A stretch of DNA of 64,000 bases from Desertivibrio insolitus (GTDB lineage: Bacteria > Actinomycetota > Actinomycetes > Actinomycetales > Microbacteriaceae). Below are positions 27,219 to 36,987 of the stretch, one piece after another. The notes under the pieces are model-generated. The model worked only from the letters and a program-made list of their open reading frames with translations. It did no database searches and was not told the origin of the DNA. The DNA lies in contig NZ_JAFIQW010000003.1 in NCBI RefSeq assembly GCF_017355965.1, positions 458,001-522,000 of the forward strand, written 5' to 3'. Numbering within the stretch: the stretch's first letter is position 1; every line of letters begins with the position of its first letter. A program made the translations under genes and the position numbers.

Positions 27219-27253
27219 GGTCGAGTAGCCCGCGCAGCGGGCGTAACGCGACC
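27219..27253. repeat. dispersed palindromic repeat (GGTCGAGTAG family), copy 5
   Basis: GGTCGAGTAG, GCCCGCGCAGCGGGC-like inner hairpin, then GTAACGCGACC. Direct tandem with copy 4, 18 bp apart. Confidence 0.6.
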
Positions 27254-27274
27254 CGCGCGACCGTTCCCGGTGCC

Positions 27275-27340
27275 TAACGAAGGAGAATCCCGGCCTCCCG
27301 GTCGAGAACCGACCGGATACGCCGATTTCTCCTCCGCTAG
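27275..27340. repeat. GGAGAATC long palindrome, degenerate copy
   Basis: TAACGAAGGAGAATCCCGGC pairs imperfectly with GCCGATTTCTCCTCCGCTA. The inner hairpin GGTCG/CGACC is intact. Same nested design as 32368-32430 and 35120-35182. Confidence 0.6.
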
Positions 27341-27545
27341 CCCCACTCCGGATCGACAACGGAGGCGTTCTGCCCTCCCCGCGTCCACTCCCGACGTGGC
27401 ATCCGCGAACCGCCTCCCGAATCGATCCGAGATTCACGGCCCCCTGTCCACCGTCGGGCGGATCGCGTATCCTCCTGGAGGCTGATTTCGCACACCCGAA
27501 GGCGACGGCCGAGATTCTGGCCCGTACCCTCGAAGGGTGGACCCC

Positions 27546-27854
27546 ATGCTGTGGCTTCTCATCGTCGTCGGCGTCATCGCGCTCGGCTACGTGGCTCAGC
27601 ATTTCGGCTGGATCGACCTCAGCAACAAGCGTCGCACCGGCAGCGGGGGCGGCGGCATCATGTCGATCGGCGACGAGGTCTTCAACCCGACCAAGCACGA
27701 GGCGCAGGTCGAGCTCGACCGGCAGACCGTGCTGCCCGCACCGGCCCCGGCGCCCGGCGACGGTGACCTCGGCGTCTACAAGGGCGCGGTGCGCATCGAG
27801 CTGAGCGACGAGGACGAGGACACGCAGCCCCGTCCGCGAGTCCGCCGCCGCTGA
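27546..27854 (+). CDS. small single-pass membrane protein, unknown function
   Basis: 102 aa. One N-terminal membrane helix (MLWLLIVVGVIALGYVAQHF), then a polar tail with a glycine stretch, FNPTKHEAQVELDRQT, and an acidic patch before an arginine-rich end. The FNPTKHEAQVELDRQ wording is seen in actinobacterial proteins annotated only as hypothetical, from memory. ATG 27546 has AAGG 9 nt upstream; GTG 27537 is a possible earlier start. Followed by a gap of about 100 bp before a convergent gene. Confidence 0.72.
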   Translation: MLWLLIVVGVIALGYVAQHFGWIDLSNKRRTGSGGGGIMSIGDEVFNPTKHEAQVELDRQTVLPAPAPAPGDGDLGVYKGAVRIELSDEDEDTQPRPRVRRR

Positions 27855-27960
27855 ATCTCGCCGCCGTGGTCGAGGGGGCTCGTCCCTGCGAGCCACGCGG
27901 TTCGCAGCGAGCTGCCGCCTCTGCGCGCCGCCGCTGAGTCCTTGCCGCTGACCCGCGCCG

Positions 27961-28245
27961 TCAGCGCTCGGTGAGCTCCGAGTACTCGGGGTGCTCGTCG
28001 ATGAACGCCGCGACGAACGGGCACGCCGGACGCACGCGGTAGTCGGTGTTCGCGCGCACGTCGTCGAGCGCCGACTGCACGAGCTGCGAGCCCATGCCCG
28101 ACTCGCGCTTCTCCGGGTCGATCTCCGTGTGCGTGAAGATGATCTCGCCGTCGCGGATCACGTACTCCGCGAACCCGGCGAGCTCGCCGTCTTTGTGCAG
28201 TTCGTAGCGGCTGTTCCCGGACTCGTTGCGCACCTCGGTCGTCAT
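27961..28245 (-). CDS. GNAT-like N-acetyltransferase, YjdJ type
   Basis: 94 aa. A minimal acetyltransferase domain (GCN5-related type 2): FAEYVIRDGEIIFTHTEIDPEKRESGMGSQLVQSALDDVRAN contains the acetyl-CoA loop R-x-x-G-x-G/S, followed by PACPFVAAFIDEHPEY, a strong family signature. It probably acetylates a small molecule; no substrate is known. ATG 28245 has TAACGT 7 nt upstream, a leaderless arrangement that also decides the start. Divergent from the methyltransferase gene. Confidence 0.85.
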   Translation of the reverse strand: MTTEVRNESGNSRYELHKDGELAGFAEYVIRDGEIIFTHTEIDPEKRESGMGSQLVQSALDDVRANTDYRVRPACPFVAAFIDEHPEYSELTER

Positions 28246-28286
28246 GCCGTCCACGTTACGGCGGCGACCCTTGGGATGATGTGGGC

Positions 28287-29168
28287 ATGCAGCCGACGTC
28301 CACGCAGAATCTCGTGCTCTTCGGCGACAACCTCGACGCGGTGGCGGGGCTTCCGGATGCCTCGTTCACGCTCGTCTACCTCGACCCGCCGTTCAACACC
28401 GGGCGCGCCCAGGTGCGCCGCGCGGTCACGAGCACGCGGACGACGACGGGCGGGCTGCGCGGCTTCAAGGGGCGCACGTACGAGCGCGTGCGCGGCGACA
28501 TCCTGAGCTACGACGACGCGTTCGAGGACTACTGGAGCTTCCTCGAGCCGCGCCTCGCGGAAGCGTGGCGGCTGCTCGCCGACGACGGCACCCTCTACCT
28601 GCACCTCGACTACCGCGAGGCGCACTACGCGAAGGTGCTGCTCGACGCGCTGTTCGGCCGCGAGTGCTTCCTCAACGAGATCATCTGGGCCTACGACTAC
28701 GGGGCCAAGAGCAAGAACCGCTGGCCCACCAAGCACGACACGATCCTCGTCTACGTGAAGGACCCGGCGAAGTACCACTTCGACTCCACCGCCGTCGACC
28801 GCGAGCCGTACATGGCGCCGGGGCTCGTGACCCCCGAGCAGGCGGAGCGCGGCAAGCTGCCCACGGATGTCTGGTGGCACACGATCGTGTCGCCGACCGG
28901 CCGCGAGAAGACGGGCTATCCGACTCAGAAACCCGAGGGCATCCTGCGCCGCATCATCCAGGCGTCGAGCCGGCCGGATGACCGTGTGCTCGACTTCTTC
29001 GCCGGCAGCGGCACCACGGGCGCGGTCGCCGCCGCGCTCGGCCGCCGCTTCGTGCTCGTCGACCGCAGCGCGGAGGCGATCGAAGTGATGCGCCGCCGCC
29101 TGCCCGAGGACACGGTCTTCGAGACGGTTGCTCCCGCCGCGGGCGGCGTCGCAGCCGCGGGAGCTTGA
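28287..29168 (+). CDS. orphan DNA methyltransferase (N4/N6-type)
   Basis: 293 aa from ATG 28287. The catalytic motif LDPPF (near 34-38) comes before the AdoMet site DFFAGSGTTG (near 235-244), the beta-class order; TGYPTQKP just before it is also typical. Such enzymes methylate adenine N6 or cytosine N4 in DNA. No restriction endonuclease, specificity subunit or phage gene is adjacent, so it is a solitary, possibly regulatory enzyme. GATGAT 6 nt before the ATG suggests a leaderless message. The recognition sequence cannot be read. Confidence 0.87.
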   Translation: MQPTSTQNLVLFGDNLDAVAGLPDASFTLVYLDPPFNTGRAQVRRAVTSTRTTTGGLRGFKGRTYERVRGDILSYDDAFEDYWSFLEPRLAEAWRLLADDGTLYLHLDYREAHYAKVLLDALFGRECFLNEIIWAYDYGAKSKNRWPTKHDTILVYVKDPAKYHFDSTAVDREPYMAPGLVTPEQAERGKLPTDVWWHTIVSPTGREKTGYPTQKPEGILRRIIQASSRPDDRVLDFFAGSGTTGAVAAALGRRFVLVDRSAEAIEVMRRRLPEDTVFETVAPAAGGVAAAGA

Positions 29169-29196
29169 GCGAGACGTCGAGCGAGCAGCCGCGGAA

Positions 29197-29235
29197 GTCA
29201 CTCCTAGCCGCGAACGTTCGCGGCTGGGGAGTGAC
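29197..29235. repeat. GCGAACGTTCGC palindrome, copy 1 with GTCACTCC outer stem
   Basis: Central perfect palindrome AGCCGCGAACGTTCGCGGCT (29206-29225), enclosed by GTCACTCC (29197-29204) and GGAGTGAC (29228-29235). Extremely stable potential hairpin or cruciform in the 328-bp gap between convergent genes; the rest of this gap is listed in the following repeat and terminator entries. Confidence 0.85.
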
Positions 29236-29255
29236 AACCGCGGCTGGGCCTCGAA

Positions 29256-29350
29256 CGCAGAAGGGCACCGCCGGGGAAAGTTGCATCGCGTCGCGAACGT
29301 TCGCGGCTGGTTGCAACAACGCCCGGCTGGAGGGGCAGCGCGCCGGAAGA
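29256..29350. repeat. 95-bp tandem repeat unit 1 carrying the palindrome
   Basis: Begins CGCAGAAGGGCACCGCCGG and ends GCAGCGCGCCGGAAGA. It contains CGCGAACGTTCGCG (29292-29305) enclosed by GTTGCA (29280-29285) and TGCAAC (29312-29317). Confidence 0.85.
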
Positions 29351-29444
29351 CGCAGAAAGGCCCGCCGGGGAAAGTCGCATCGCGTCGCGAACGTTCGCGG
29401 CTGGTTGCAACAACGCGCGGCTGGAGAGGCAGCGCGCCGCGAGA
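29351..29444. repeat. 94-bp tandem repeat unit 2 carrying the palindrome
   Basis: Nearly identical to unit 1. Core CGCGAACGTTCGCG at 29386-29399; the outer stem GTCGCA/TGCAAC has one mismatch. The start of a third unit follows and becomes the exporter terminator. Confidence 0.85.
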
Positions 29445-29450
29445 CGCAGA

Positions 29451-29482
29451 AGGGCCCGCCGGGGAGGCATCCGGCGGGCCCT
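29451..29482 (-). terminator. terminator of the DHA2 exporter gene
   Basis: AGGGCCCGCC and GGCGGGCCCT form a perfect 10-bp stem just beyond the stop of the minus-strand gene. Confidence 0.7.
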
Positions 29483-29496
29483 TCGTTGTGCCAGCG

Positions 29497-31305
29497 CTAG
29501 GAGCGCTGGGCCTTCTCGGCGTCGGCGTGGTCCGACTCGACGTTCGGCTCGACGAGCGCGCCCATCTGGTTGCCGGCCTGCTGCGCCTGCATGGCGACCT
29601 GCGCCTCGTGCGCCTCCTGCACAGCCGACTTCGCGCGGAGCGGGGTCGCCTTGAGGAAGAAGCTCAGCAGGAACGCGACGAGGATCACGAAGAACCCCAC
29701 CCAGAACACGGTGACGGATGCCTGCGCGAAGCCGTCGAGGAACGGGGCCGCGAGCCGCGGGTCCGCGCCGGTCAGGAACGAGGTGTCGCCGCTCAGCGAG
29801 TCGCCCACCGAGCCGCCGGACTGCGCCTGCTGGTAGATCTCGAGGATGCCCTTGTTCGCGGGGGCGGCGAGCACGTCGGGGTCGGCGAGCGCCTCGGCGA
29901 TGCCCTGCTGCATCGACGACTTGCCGAACGCCGCGGCGATCGTGTCGGGGATGCGGGCGAACAGCACGGAGAAGATCACGGCGGTGCCGAGGGTTCCACC
30001 GATCTGGCGGAAGAACGTCGACGCGGATGTCGCGACGCCCATGTCCCGCACACCGACCGAGTTCTGGCTGGCGAGGGTGAGGGTCTGCATCAGCTGGCCG
30101 AGGCCGAGTCCGATGATGAACATCCCGATCATGGTGAACCAGACCGGCTTGTCGTAGGTCTGGAACGTCAGGAAGAGGAAGCCCCCGGCGAGCAGCGCGG
30201 AGCCCAGGATCGGGAAGATCTTGTACTTGCCGGTGCGGGCGATGAGCTGCCCCGCGACGATCGACGAGGTCATCAGGCCGATGATCATCGGGATGGTCAG
30301 CAGACCGGCCTCGGTCGGGGTCGCTCCGTTGACGAGCTGCAGGTAGAGCGGCAGCGACATCATCGCGCCGAACATGCCGAAGCCGACGATCACGCCGAGC
30401 ACCGACGCCATGGAGAACGTCGACGACCGGAACAGCTTGAGCGGGATCAGTGCGGCGTCGCCCATGGCGCGCTCGACGACGACGAACGCGACGATGCCGA
30501 GGGCACCGATCACGTAGCAGGCGATCGCGCCCGGGGAGCCCCAGCCCCACTCGCGGCCCTGCTCGGCGACGAGGATCAGTGGCACGACGGCGACGGCGAC
30601 GAGGGCAGCGCCCCACCAGTCGATGCGCACGTCGTGACGGGTGTGCGGCACGTGCAGGAACTTCCACACGATGAACAGCGCGACCGCGCCGATCGGCACG
30701 TTGATGAAGAACACCCAGCGCCAGCCGTCGGTGAAGAGGATCTCGTCGATGCCCGAGAGCAGGCCGCCGACCAGCGGGCCGATGACGCTCGAGATGCCGA
30801 AGACGGCGAGGAAGTAGCCCTGGTACTTCGCTCGCTCACGCGGCGCGAGGATGTCGCCCATGATCGTGAGCGGCAGCGCCATGAGGCCGCCGGCGCCGAG
30901 GCCCTGCACCGCGCGGTAGGCGGCGAGCTCGTACATCGTGTTCGCGAAACCCGAGAGCACGGAGCCCACCAGGAAGATCGTGATCGCGAGGATGAAGAGC
31001 GGCCGGCGACCGAAGATGTCGCTGAGCTTGCCGTAGATGGGCGTCGCGATCGTCGAGACGATCAGGAACGCGGTAGTGACCCAGGCCTGGAGGCTGAGGC
31101 CCTGGAGGTCGTCCGCAATGGTGCGCATCGAGGTGCCGACGATCGTCTGATTCAGGGACGAGAGGAACATGCCCGCCATGAGGCCGAAGATCACGTAGAG
31201 GATCTGGCGGTGGCTCATGACGGCGCCGTCGGACGGCGCGGGGGCTGCGGGTGAAGCTGCTGACAAAGGAGACCTGTTTCGACGAGGGGAAGGACTTCGG
31301 AACAT
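29497..31305 (-). CDS. DHA2-family multidrug exporter (14 helices)
   Basis: 602 aa. An EmrB/QacA-type proton antiporter, with WVTTAFLIVSTIATPIYGKLSDIFGRRPLF, RAVQGLGAGGLMALPLTIMGDI (motif C region) and HTRHDVRIDWWGAALVAVAVVPLIL as DHA2 landmarks. A 70-residue extracellular loop rich in G/S precedes the last helix. The acidic C-terminus is cytoplasmic. The N-terminal extension to ATG 31305 is low complexity; Met30 (ATG 31218) is an alternative start and neither has a clear ribosome site. The substrate is unknown. Confidence 0.87.
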   Translation of the reverse strand: MFRSPSPRRNRSPLSAASPAAPAPSDGAVMSHRQILYVIFGLMAGMFLSSLNQTIVGTSMRTIADDLQGLSLQAWVTTAFLIVSTIATPIYGKLSDIFGRRPLFILAITIFLVGSVLSGFANTMYELAAYRAVQGLGAGGLMALPLTIMGDILAPRERAKYQGYFLAVFGISSVIGPLVGGLLSGIDEILFTDGWRWVFFINVPIGAVALFIVWKFLHVPHTRHDVRIDWWGAALVAVAVVPLILVAEQGREWGWGSPGAIACYVIGALGIVAFVVVERAMGDAALIPLKLFRSSTFSMASVLGVIVGFGMFGAMMSLPLYLQLVNGATPTEAGLLTIPMIIGLMTSSIVAGQLIARTGKYKIFPILGSALLAGGFLFLTFQTYDKPVWFTMIGMFIIGLGLGQLMQTLTLASQNSVGVRDMGVATSASTFFRQIGGTLGTAVIFSVLFARIPDTIAAAFGKSSMQQGIAEALADPDVLAAPANKGILEIYQQAQSGGSVGDSLSGDTSFLTGADPRLAAPFLDGFAQASVTVFWVGFFVILVAFLLSFFLKATPLRAKSAVQEAHEAQVAMQAQQAGNQMGALVEPNVESDHADAEKAQRS

Positions 31306-31327
31306 CCGGATGACAAAGTTGCGTAGA

Positions 31328-31341
31328 CTGCAAACTTACAG
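31328..31341. promoter_or_regulatory. possible operator upstream of the DHA2 exporter
   Basis: CTGCAAACTTACAG, an imperfect palindrome (10 of 14 symmetric positions), 23 bp upstream of ATG 31305 in an A/T-rich promoter patch. Typical of TetR-family sites, but no regulator gene is adjacent. Confidence 0.35.
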
Positions 31342-31437
31342 ACCGAGCGATATAACAGCAAGGGTCCGGCATCTCTTCCCGCTCGCGCTGGTGGTTCCCC
31401 ACGCGCGTCGGAGGAGGTCTCGCCTAGGCTGGCGCGC

Positions 31438-32352
31438 GTGACACGCGACGCCCGACTCCGCCGACTGCCCGTCGTCGCCGCCGCGCTCGCCGCGGTGCTG
31501 CTCGCGGGCTGCACCTCCACGAACACTCCGGCGCCCGTCGCCGAGTCGACCGCCCCGTCGGCGTCGCCCTCCGCAGAGGCCGCGCCCGCGCCCGTCGCCG
31601 AGGCGGTGACGCCCGCCGCGGGCTCCGTCTCGGGCGGAGACACCATCACGATCACCGGAGCCGGGCTCACGGATGTCACCGCGGTCTCCATCGGCGGCAT
31701 CGCCGCGACCGACGTCGTGGCCGTGAGCGACGCCGAGGTCACCGCGAAGGTGCCGCGGGCCGCCGAGTACCAGCCCTCCGCCGCGACGGTCGAGGTGTGG
31801 GCGGGGGAGGAGCTGGTGTCATCCGCGGCCCCGCTCGGCTACGAGTGGCAGGTGCTCACCCCGGTCGACCGGCAGCTGAGCTACGCGTTCAAGCACTGGG
31901 CGCGTGAGAACTACAACCTCGCCGAGTTCGGCACCATGAACCCGATCGGCGGCGACTGCGTCAACTTCGTCAGCCAGACCCTCCTGCAGCGCGGCTGGGA
32001 GATGACGGATGACTGGTACAACCGCAACGCGGGCGCCGACTGGACCGGGGCGTGGATCCACGTGCCCACGTTCGACAACTGGCTGCGCGCGAACCAGGAG
32101 CGCCTCGGCGTCACCGAGCTCTCGCTCGAGCAGCGCGACCAGGTGAAGGTCGGTGACATCGTGATGTTCGACTGGAACCTCAACGACTCGCTCGACCACA
32201 CGCAGATCGTCTCCGACGTCATCCACAACGCCGACGGCACCGTGTCGATCAAGATGATCGGCCACAACCTCGACACCAACTGGCGCGACCTCGACGAGAC
32301 CATCACGGTCGACCACCCGGGCGGGTACGCGTTCTTCTGGAGCGTGCCGTAA
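31438..32352 (+). CDS. secreted lipoprotein with IPT/TIG and amidase (Amidase_6) domains
   Basis: 304 aa. A signal peptide ending in lipobox LLAGC (cysteine 25) anchors it outside the membrane. A linker rich in A, P and S leads to an IPT/TIG immunoglobulin-like domain (about 58-135). The catalytic Amidase_6 domain follows: GGDCVNFVSQTLLQRGW carries the cysteine and LDHTQIVSDV the histidine, as in NlpC/P60-like fold enzymes. It probably acts on cell-wall peptides, though the family's substrate is not established. TAGGCT ends 7 nt before GTG 31438, a leaderless start. Confidence 0.85.
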   Translation: MTRDARLRRLPVVAAALAAVLLAGCTSTNTPAPVAESTAPSASPSAEAAPAPVAEAVTPAAGSVSGGDTITITGAGLTDVTAVSIGGIAATDVVAVSDAEVTAKVPRAAEYQPSAATVEVWAGEELVSSAAPLGYEWQVLTPVDRQLSYAFKHWARENYNLAEFGTMNPIGGDCVNFVSQTLLQRGWEMTDDWYNRNAGADWTGAWIHVPTFDNWLRANQERLGVTELSLEQRDQVKVGDIVMFDWNLNDSLDHTQIVSDVIHNADGTVSIKMIGHNLDTNWRDLDETITVDHPGGYAFFWSVP

Positions 32353-32367
32353 CGGCTGCCCGTACCC

Positions 32368-32430
32368 AACGAAGGAGAATCCGCCCTCTTCGGTCCGAAC
32401 TGGACCAGGAGCGGCGGATTCTCCTTCGTT
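32368..32430. repeat. GGAGAATC long palindrome, intact copy
   Basis: Perfect 18-bp arms (32368-32385 and 32413-32430), reading AACGAAGGAGAATCCGCC and its complement. Inside is a second hairpin GGTCC-GAACT-GGACC. It lies 15 bp after the amidase stop and can serve as its terminator. Confidence 0.88.
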
Positions 32431-32442
32431 ACGGCACGCGCG

Positions 32443-32478
32443 GGTCTCGATATGCCGCTCGCGGCGGCTACTCGACCG
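32443..32478. repeat. dispersed palindromic repeat (GGTCGAGTAG family), copy 6, inverted
   Basis: GGTCTCGATA, CCGCTCGCGGCGG inner hairpin, TACTCGACC: the family in the opposite orientation. Confidence 0.65.
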
Positions 32479-32504
32479 CGGAGGGAGCGAGTCGCGCATC
32501 ACCG

Positions 32505-32539
32505 GGTCGAGTAGGCGGCGAAGCCGCCCCATCGAGACC
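32505..32539. repeat. dispersed palindromic repeat (GGTCGAGTAG family), copy 7
   Basis: GGTCGAGTAG, GCGGCGAAGCCGC inner hairpin, ATCGAGACC. With copy 6 it makes a head-to-head pair, the layout seen in composite REP elements. Confidence 0.65.
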
Positions 32540-32645
32540 CTCGCACCCTCCCCGCAACCCCCGGCCCCGCGGCATCCGCCTGTACCCCGGTTTGCTACGT
32601 TGAAGAGCGAACCACCACATCCGTGCAGCCTCGAAGGAGAGACGC

Positions 32646-34910
32646 ATGTCAGACAGGTCCGGCACGCCACGAGCAGAGCTGACCGAGGATCCCGACCTCC
32701 CACCGACCGCCGTCCCAGACGACGTGCGCGAGGCCGAGGAACGCCGCTGGCCCCCGACCAAGATCGCCGTATGGGCAGCCATCGCCCTGCTCGGCGGGGT
32801 CGCCTGGTCGGTGCTCGCGCTGTCGCGCGGCGAGACGATCAACGCGATCTGGTTCGTCTTCGCGGCGGTCTGCACCTACCTCATCGCGTACCGCTTCTAC
32901 TCCAAGCTCATCGAGCGCAAGCTCGTGAAGCCGGATGACCGGCGCGCCACCCCCGCCGAGTACAAGGCCGACGGCAAGGACTTCGCCGTCACCGACCGCC
33001 GCGTGCTCTACGGGCACCACTTCGCGGCGATCGCCGGCGCCGGACCGCTCGTCGGCCCCGTGCTCGCCGCACAGATGGGCTATCTGCCCGGCACGATCTG
33101 GATCGTCGTCGGCGTCGTGCTCGCCGGCGCCGTGCAGGACTACCTGGTGCTGTTCTTCTCGATGCGCCGCGGGGGACGCTCGCTCGGCCAGATGGCGCGC
33201 GACGAGCTCGGCGTGGTGGGCGGCTGGGCCGCCGTCATCGCGACGCTCACGATCATGGTGATCATCGTCGCGATCCTCGCGCTCGTCGTCGTCAACGCCC
33301 TCGCCGAGAGTCCGTGGGGCGTCTTCTCCGTCGCGATGACCATCCCGATCGCGCTGTTCATGGGCGTGTACCTGCGCTTCCTCCGACCCGGCAAGGTCAC
33401 CGAGGTCTCGGTGATCGGCTTCGTGCTGCTGATCCTCGCGATCATCGGCGGCGGCGTCGTCGCCGAGACCGAGTGGGGCGTCGCCCTGTTCACGATCGAC
33501 CGGGTGCCGCTCGCGATCGGCGTCATCGTCTACGGCTTCATCGCTGCCGTGCTGCCGGTGTGGCTGCTGCTCGCGCCGCGCGACTACCTCTCCACGTTCA
33601 TGAAGATCGGCACGATCGTCATGCTCGCCGTGGCGATAGTCATCGTGCGCCCCGAGATCGCCGGACCCGCCGTCACCCAGTTCGCCGTCGAGGGCACCGG
33701 ACCCGTCGTCGCGGGCACGCTGTTCCCGTTCCTCTTCGTCACGATCGCGTGCGGCGCCCTCTCCGGGTTCCACGCGCTGATCTCCTCCGGCACGACGCCG
33801 AAGCTCGTCGAGAAGGAGCGCCAGACCCGCTTCATCGGCTACGGCGGCATGCTCATGGAGTCGTTCGTCGCGATCATGGCGCTCGTCGCCGCCCTGTCGA
33901 TCGATCGCGGCATCTACTACGCGATGAACGCCTCCGCGGCGGTGACCGGCGGCACCATCGAGGGGGCCGCGGCCTTCGTCAACGGGCTCGGTCTCACCGG
34001 CGTGAACCTCACGCCCGAACAGCTCGCGCAGACCGCCGAGAACGTCGGCGAGGAGTCGATCGTCTCGCGCACCGGCGGTGCCCCCGCCCTCGCGGTCGGC
34101 CTCGCGCAGATCATGCAGGGTCTCGTCGGCGGTCCCGGCATGATGTCGTTCTGGTACCACTTCGCGATCATGTTCGAGGCGCTGTTCATCCTCACCGCCG
34201 TGGATGCCGGCACGCGCGTCGCCCGCTTCATGCTGCAGGACTCGGTGAGCAACTTCGTGCCCCGCTTCCGCGACACCTCGTGGCGCACCGGTTCCTACAT
34301 CGCGACCGCGATCATGGTCGGCGCCTGGGGCGCGGTGCTCGTGATGGGCGTCACCGATCCGCTCGGCGGCATCAACACGCTGTTCCCGCTGTTCGGCATC
34401 GCGAACCAGTTGCTCGCGGCGATCGCGCTCGCCGTCTGCCTCGCGATCGCGGCCAAGCGCGGCCTGTTCAGCTGGCTGTGGATCATCGCGCTGCCGCTCG
34501 CGTTCGCGGCGGTCATCACGATCTACGCGTCGTTCCTGAAGATCTTTTCGCCGGTACCCGCGGTCGGGTACTTCGCCCAGCACGCGGCGTTCCGCGACGC
34601 GCTCGCGGCCGGCGAGACGAGCTTCGGCACCGCGGCATCCGTCGAGGCGATGCAGGCGGTCGTGCGCAACACGATGATCCAGGGCATCCTGTCGATCCTG
34701 TTCGTCAGCCTGGCGATCATCGTGATCGTGACGGCGGTGATCAGCGTCATCCGCTCGTACCGCCGCGGCAGCGACGAGAGCAGCGAGGACGCGTTCGTGC
34801 CCTCCCGGCGCTACGCCCCGGCGGGGCTCGTGCCGACGAAGGCGGAGCGCGAGCTCGAGCAGCAGTGGGCCGACGTCCCGGATGACTCGCGTGTCAGGAG
34901 CGGGCACTGA
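32646..34910 (+). CDS. cstA: carbon starvation protein A, pyruvate/peptide transporter family
   Basis: 754 aa, about 16-18 membrane helices. CstA family signatures include RRVLYGHHFAAIAGAGPLVGPVLAAQMGYLPGTIWIVVG near residues 118-156, VQDYLVLFFSMRRGGRSLGQ and LIASGTTPK-like SSGTTPK. Members import pyruvate (E. coli BtsT) or peptides during carbon limitation. AAGGAGAG precedes ATG 32646. The stop overlaps the start of the small YbdD-like gene (TGATG), the standard gene pair. Confidence 0.93.
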   Translation: MSDRSGTPRAELTEDPDLPPTAVPDDVREAEERRWPPTKIAVWAAIALLGGVAWSVLALSRGETINAIWFVFAAVCTYLIAYRFYSKLIERKLVKPDDRRATPAEYKADGKDFAVTDRRVLYGHHFAAIAGAGPLVGPVLAAQMGYLPGTIWIVVGVVLAGAVQDYLVLFFSMRRGGRSLGQMARDELGVVGGWAAVIATLTIMVIIVAILALVVVNALAESPWGVFSVAMTIPIALFMGVYLRFLRPGKVTEVSVIGFVLLILAIIGGGVVAETEWGVALFTIDRVPLAIGVIVYGFIAAVLPVWLLLAPRDYLSTFMKIGTIVMLAVAIVIVRPEIAGPAVTQFAVEGTGPVVAGTLFPFLFVTIACGALSGFHALISSGTTPKLVEKERQTRFIGYGGMLMESFVAIMALVAALSIDRGIYYAMNASAAVTGGTIEGAAAFVNGLGLTGVNLTPEQLAQTAENVGEESIVSRTGGAPALAVGLAQIMQGLVGGPGMMSFWYHFAIMFEALFILTAVDAGTRVARFMLQDSVSNFVPRFRDTSWRTGSYIATAIMVGAWGAVLVMGVTDPLGGINTLFPLFGIANQLLAAIALAVCLAIAAKRGLFSWLWIIALPLAFAAVITIYASFLKIFSPVPAVGYFAQHAAFRDALAAGETSFGTAASVEAMQAVVRNTMIQGILSILFVSLAIIVIVTAVISVIRSYRRGSDESSEDAFVPSRRYAPAGLVPTKAERELEQQWADVPDDSRVRSGH

Positions 34911-35110
34911 TGACCGTGCTCGAGGGGCTCGCGCGGGGTGCCCGCGGCGTCGCGTGGTTCGTGAAGGGGGTGATGGGCGAGGACGCGTACGACAAGTACC
35001 TCGCCCACCACACCGCCACGCATCCGGGAGTGCCGCCGATGACGGCGAAACAGTTCTGGCGTGACCGCACCGACCGGCAGGACGCGAACCCGGGCGCGCG
35101 CTGCTGCTGA
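34910..35110 (+). CDS. YbdD/YjiX-family small protein
   Basis: 66 aa, normal for the family (DUF466). Signature residues GEDAYDKYLAHHTATHPGVPPMTAKQFWRDR are all present. Such proteins are encoded directly after cstA or btsT and are needed for transport activity in E. coli. Translation is coupled through the TGATG overlap. The C-terminus ends in two cysteines, unlike the common form. Confidence 0.9.
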   Translation: MTVLEGLARGARGVAWFVKGVMGEDAYDKYLAHHTATHPGVPPMTAKQFWRDRTDRQDANPGARCC

Positions 35111-35119
35111 GCGGGGCGC

Positions 35120-35182
35120 AACGGAGGAGAATCCGCCCTTTCCGGTCCGAATCGGACCAGGAGGGGCGGATTCTCCTCTGTT
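35120..35182. repeat. GGAGAATC long palindrome, near-intact copy
   Basis: 19-bp arms (35120-35138, 35164-35182) with one G:U-compatible change. The inner part is a perfect GGTCCGA-A-TCGGACC palindrome. It sits between the convergent YbdD-like and pgm genes and can end both transcripts. Confidence 0.88.
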
Positions 35183-35206
35183 AGGGCACAGCCCGGATGA
35201 GGTGCC

Positions 35207-36826
<1,620 letters not shown>

Positions 36827-36987
36827 AGGCCCATATTGGCATCGCGGTCCCTGCAAGCGACCAGGAATGTTCCAGCCTCACGGTATTGCGGCGGCCGGCG
36901 AGGCTCCGCACGACGACGAGCGGCGCCCCGGATGCCGCAGCGCGGAGGCATCCGGAGCCCGACGGGTGCGTCGGTAGGCTGCACCTC

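Larger units (their letters stand above)
27143..27545. other. gene-free stretch rich in palindromic repeats
   Basis: 403 bp without a credible gene. It holds two GGTCGAGTAG-family copies and one degenerate copy of the AACGRAGGAGAATC palindrome (listed separately). The last 130 bp have lower G+C and should include the promoter of the 27546 gene, but I see no clear -35/-10 pair. Confidence 0.6.

Noticed and set aside
29128-31254. 708-codon plus-strand frame across the palindrome array and exporter
   Set aside because: Antisense to the DHA2 exporter and built partly of the intergenic repeats.
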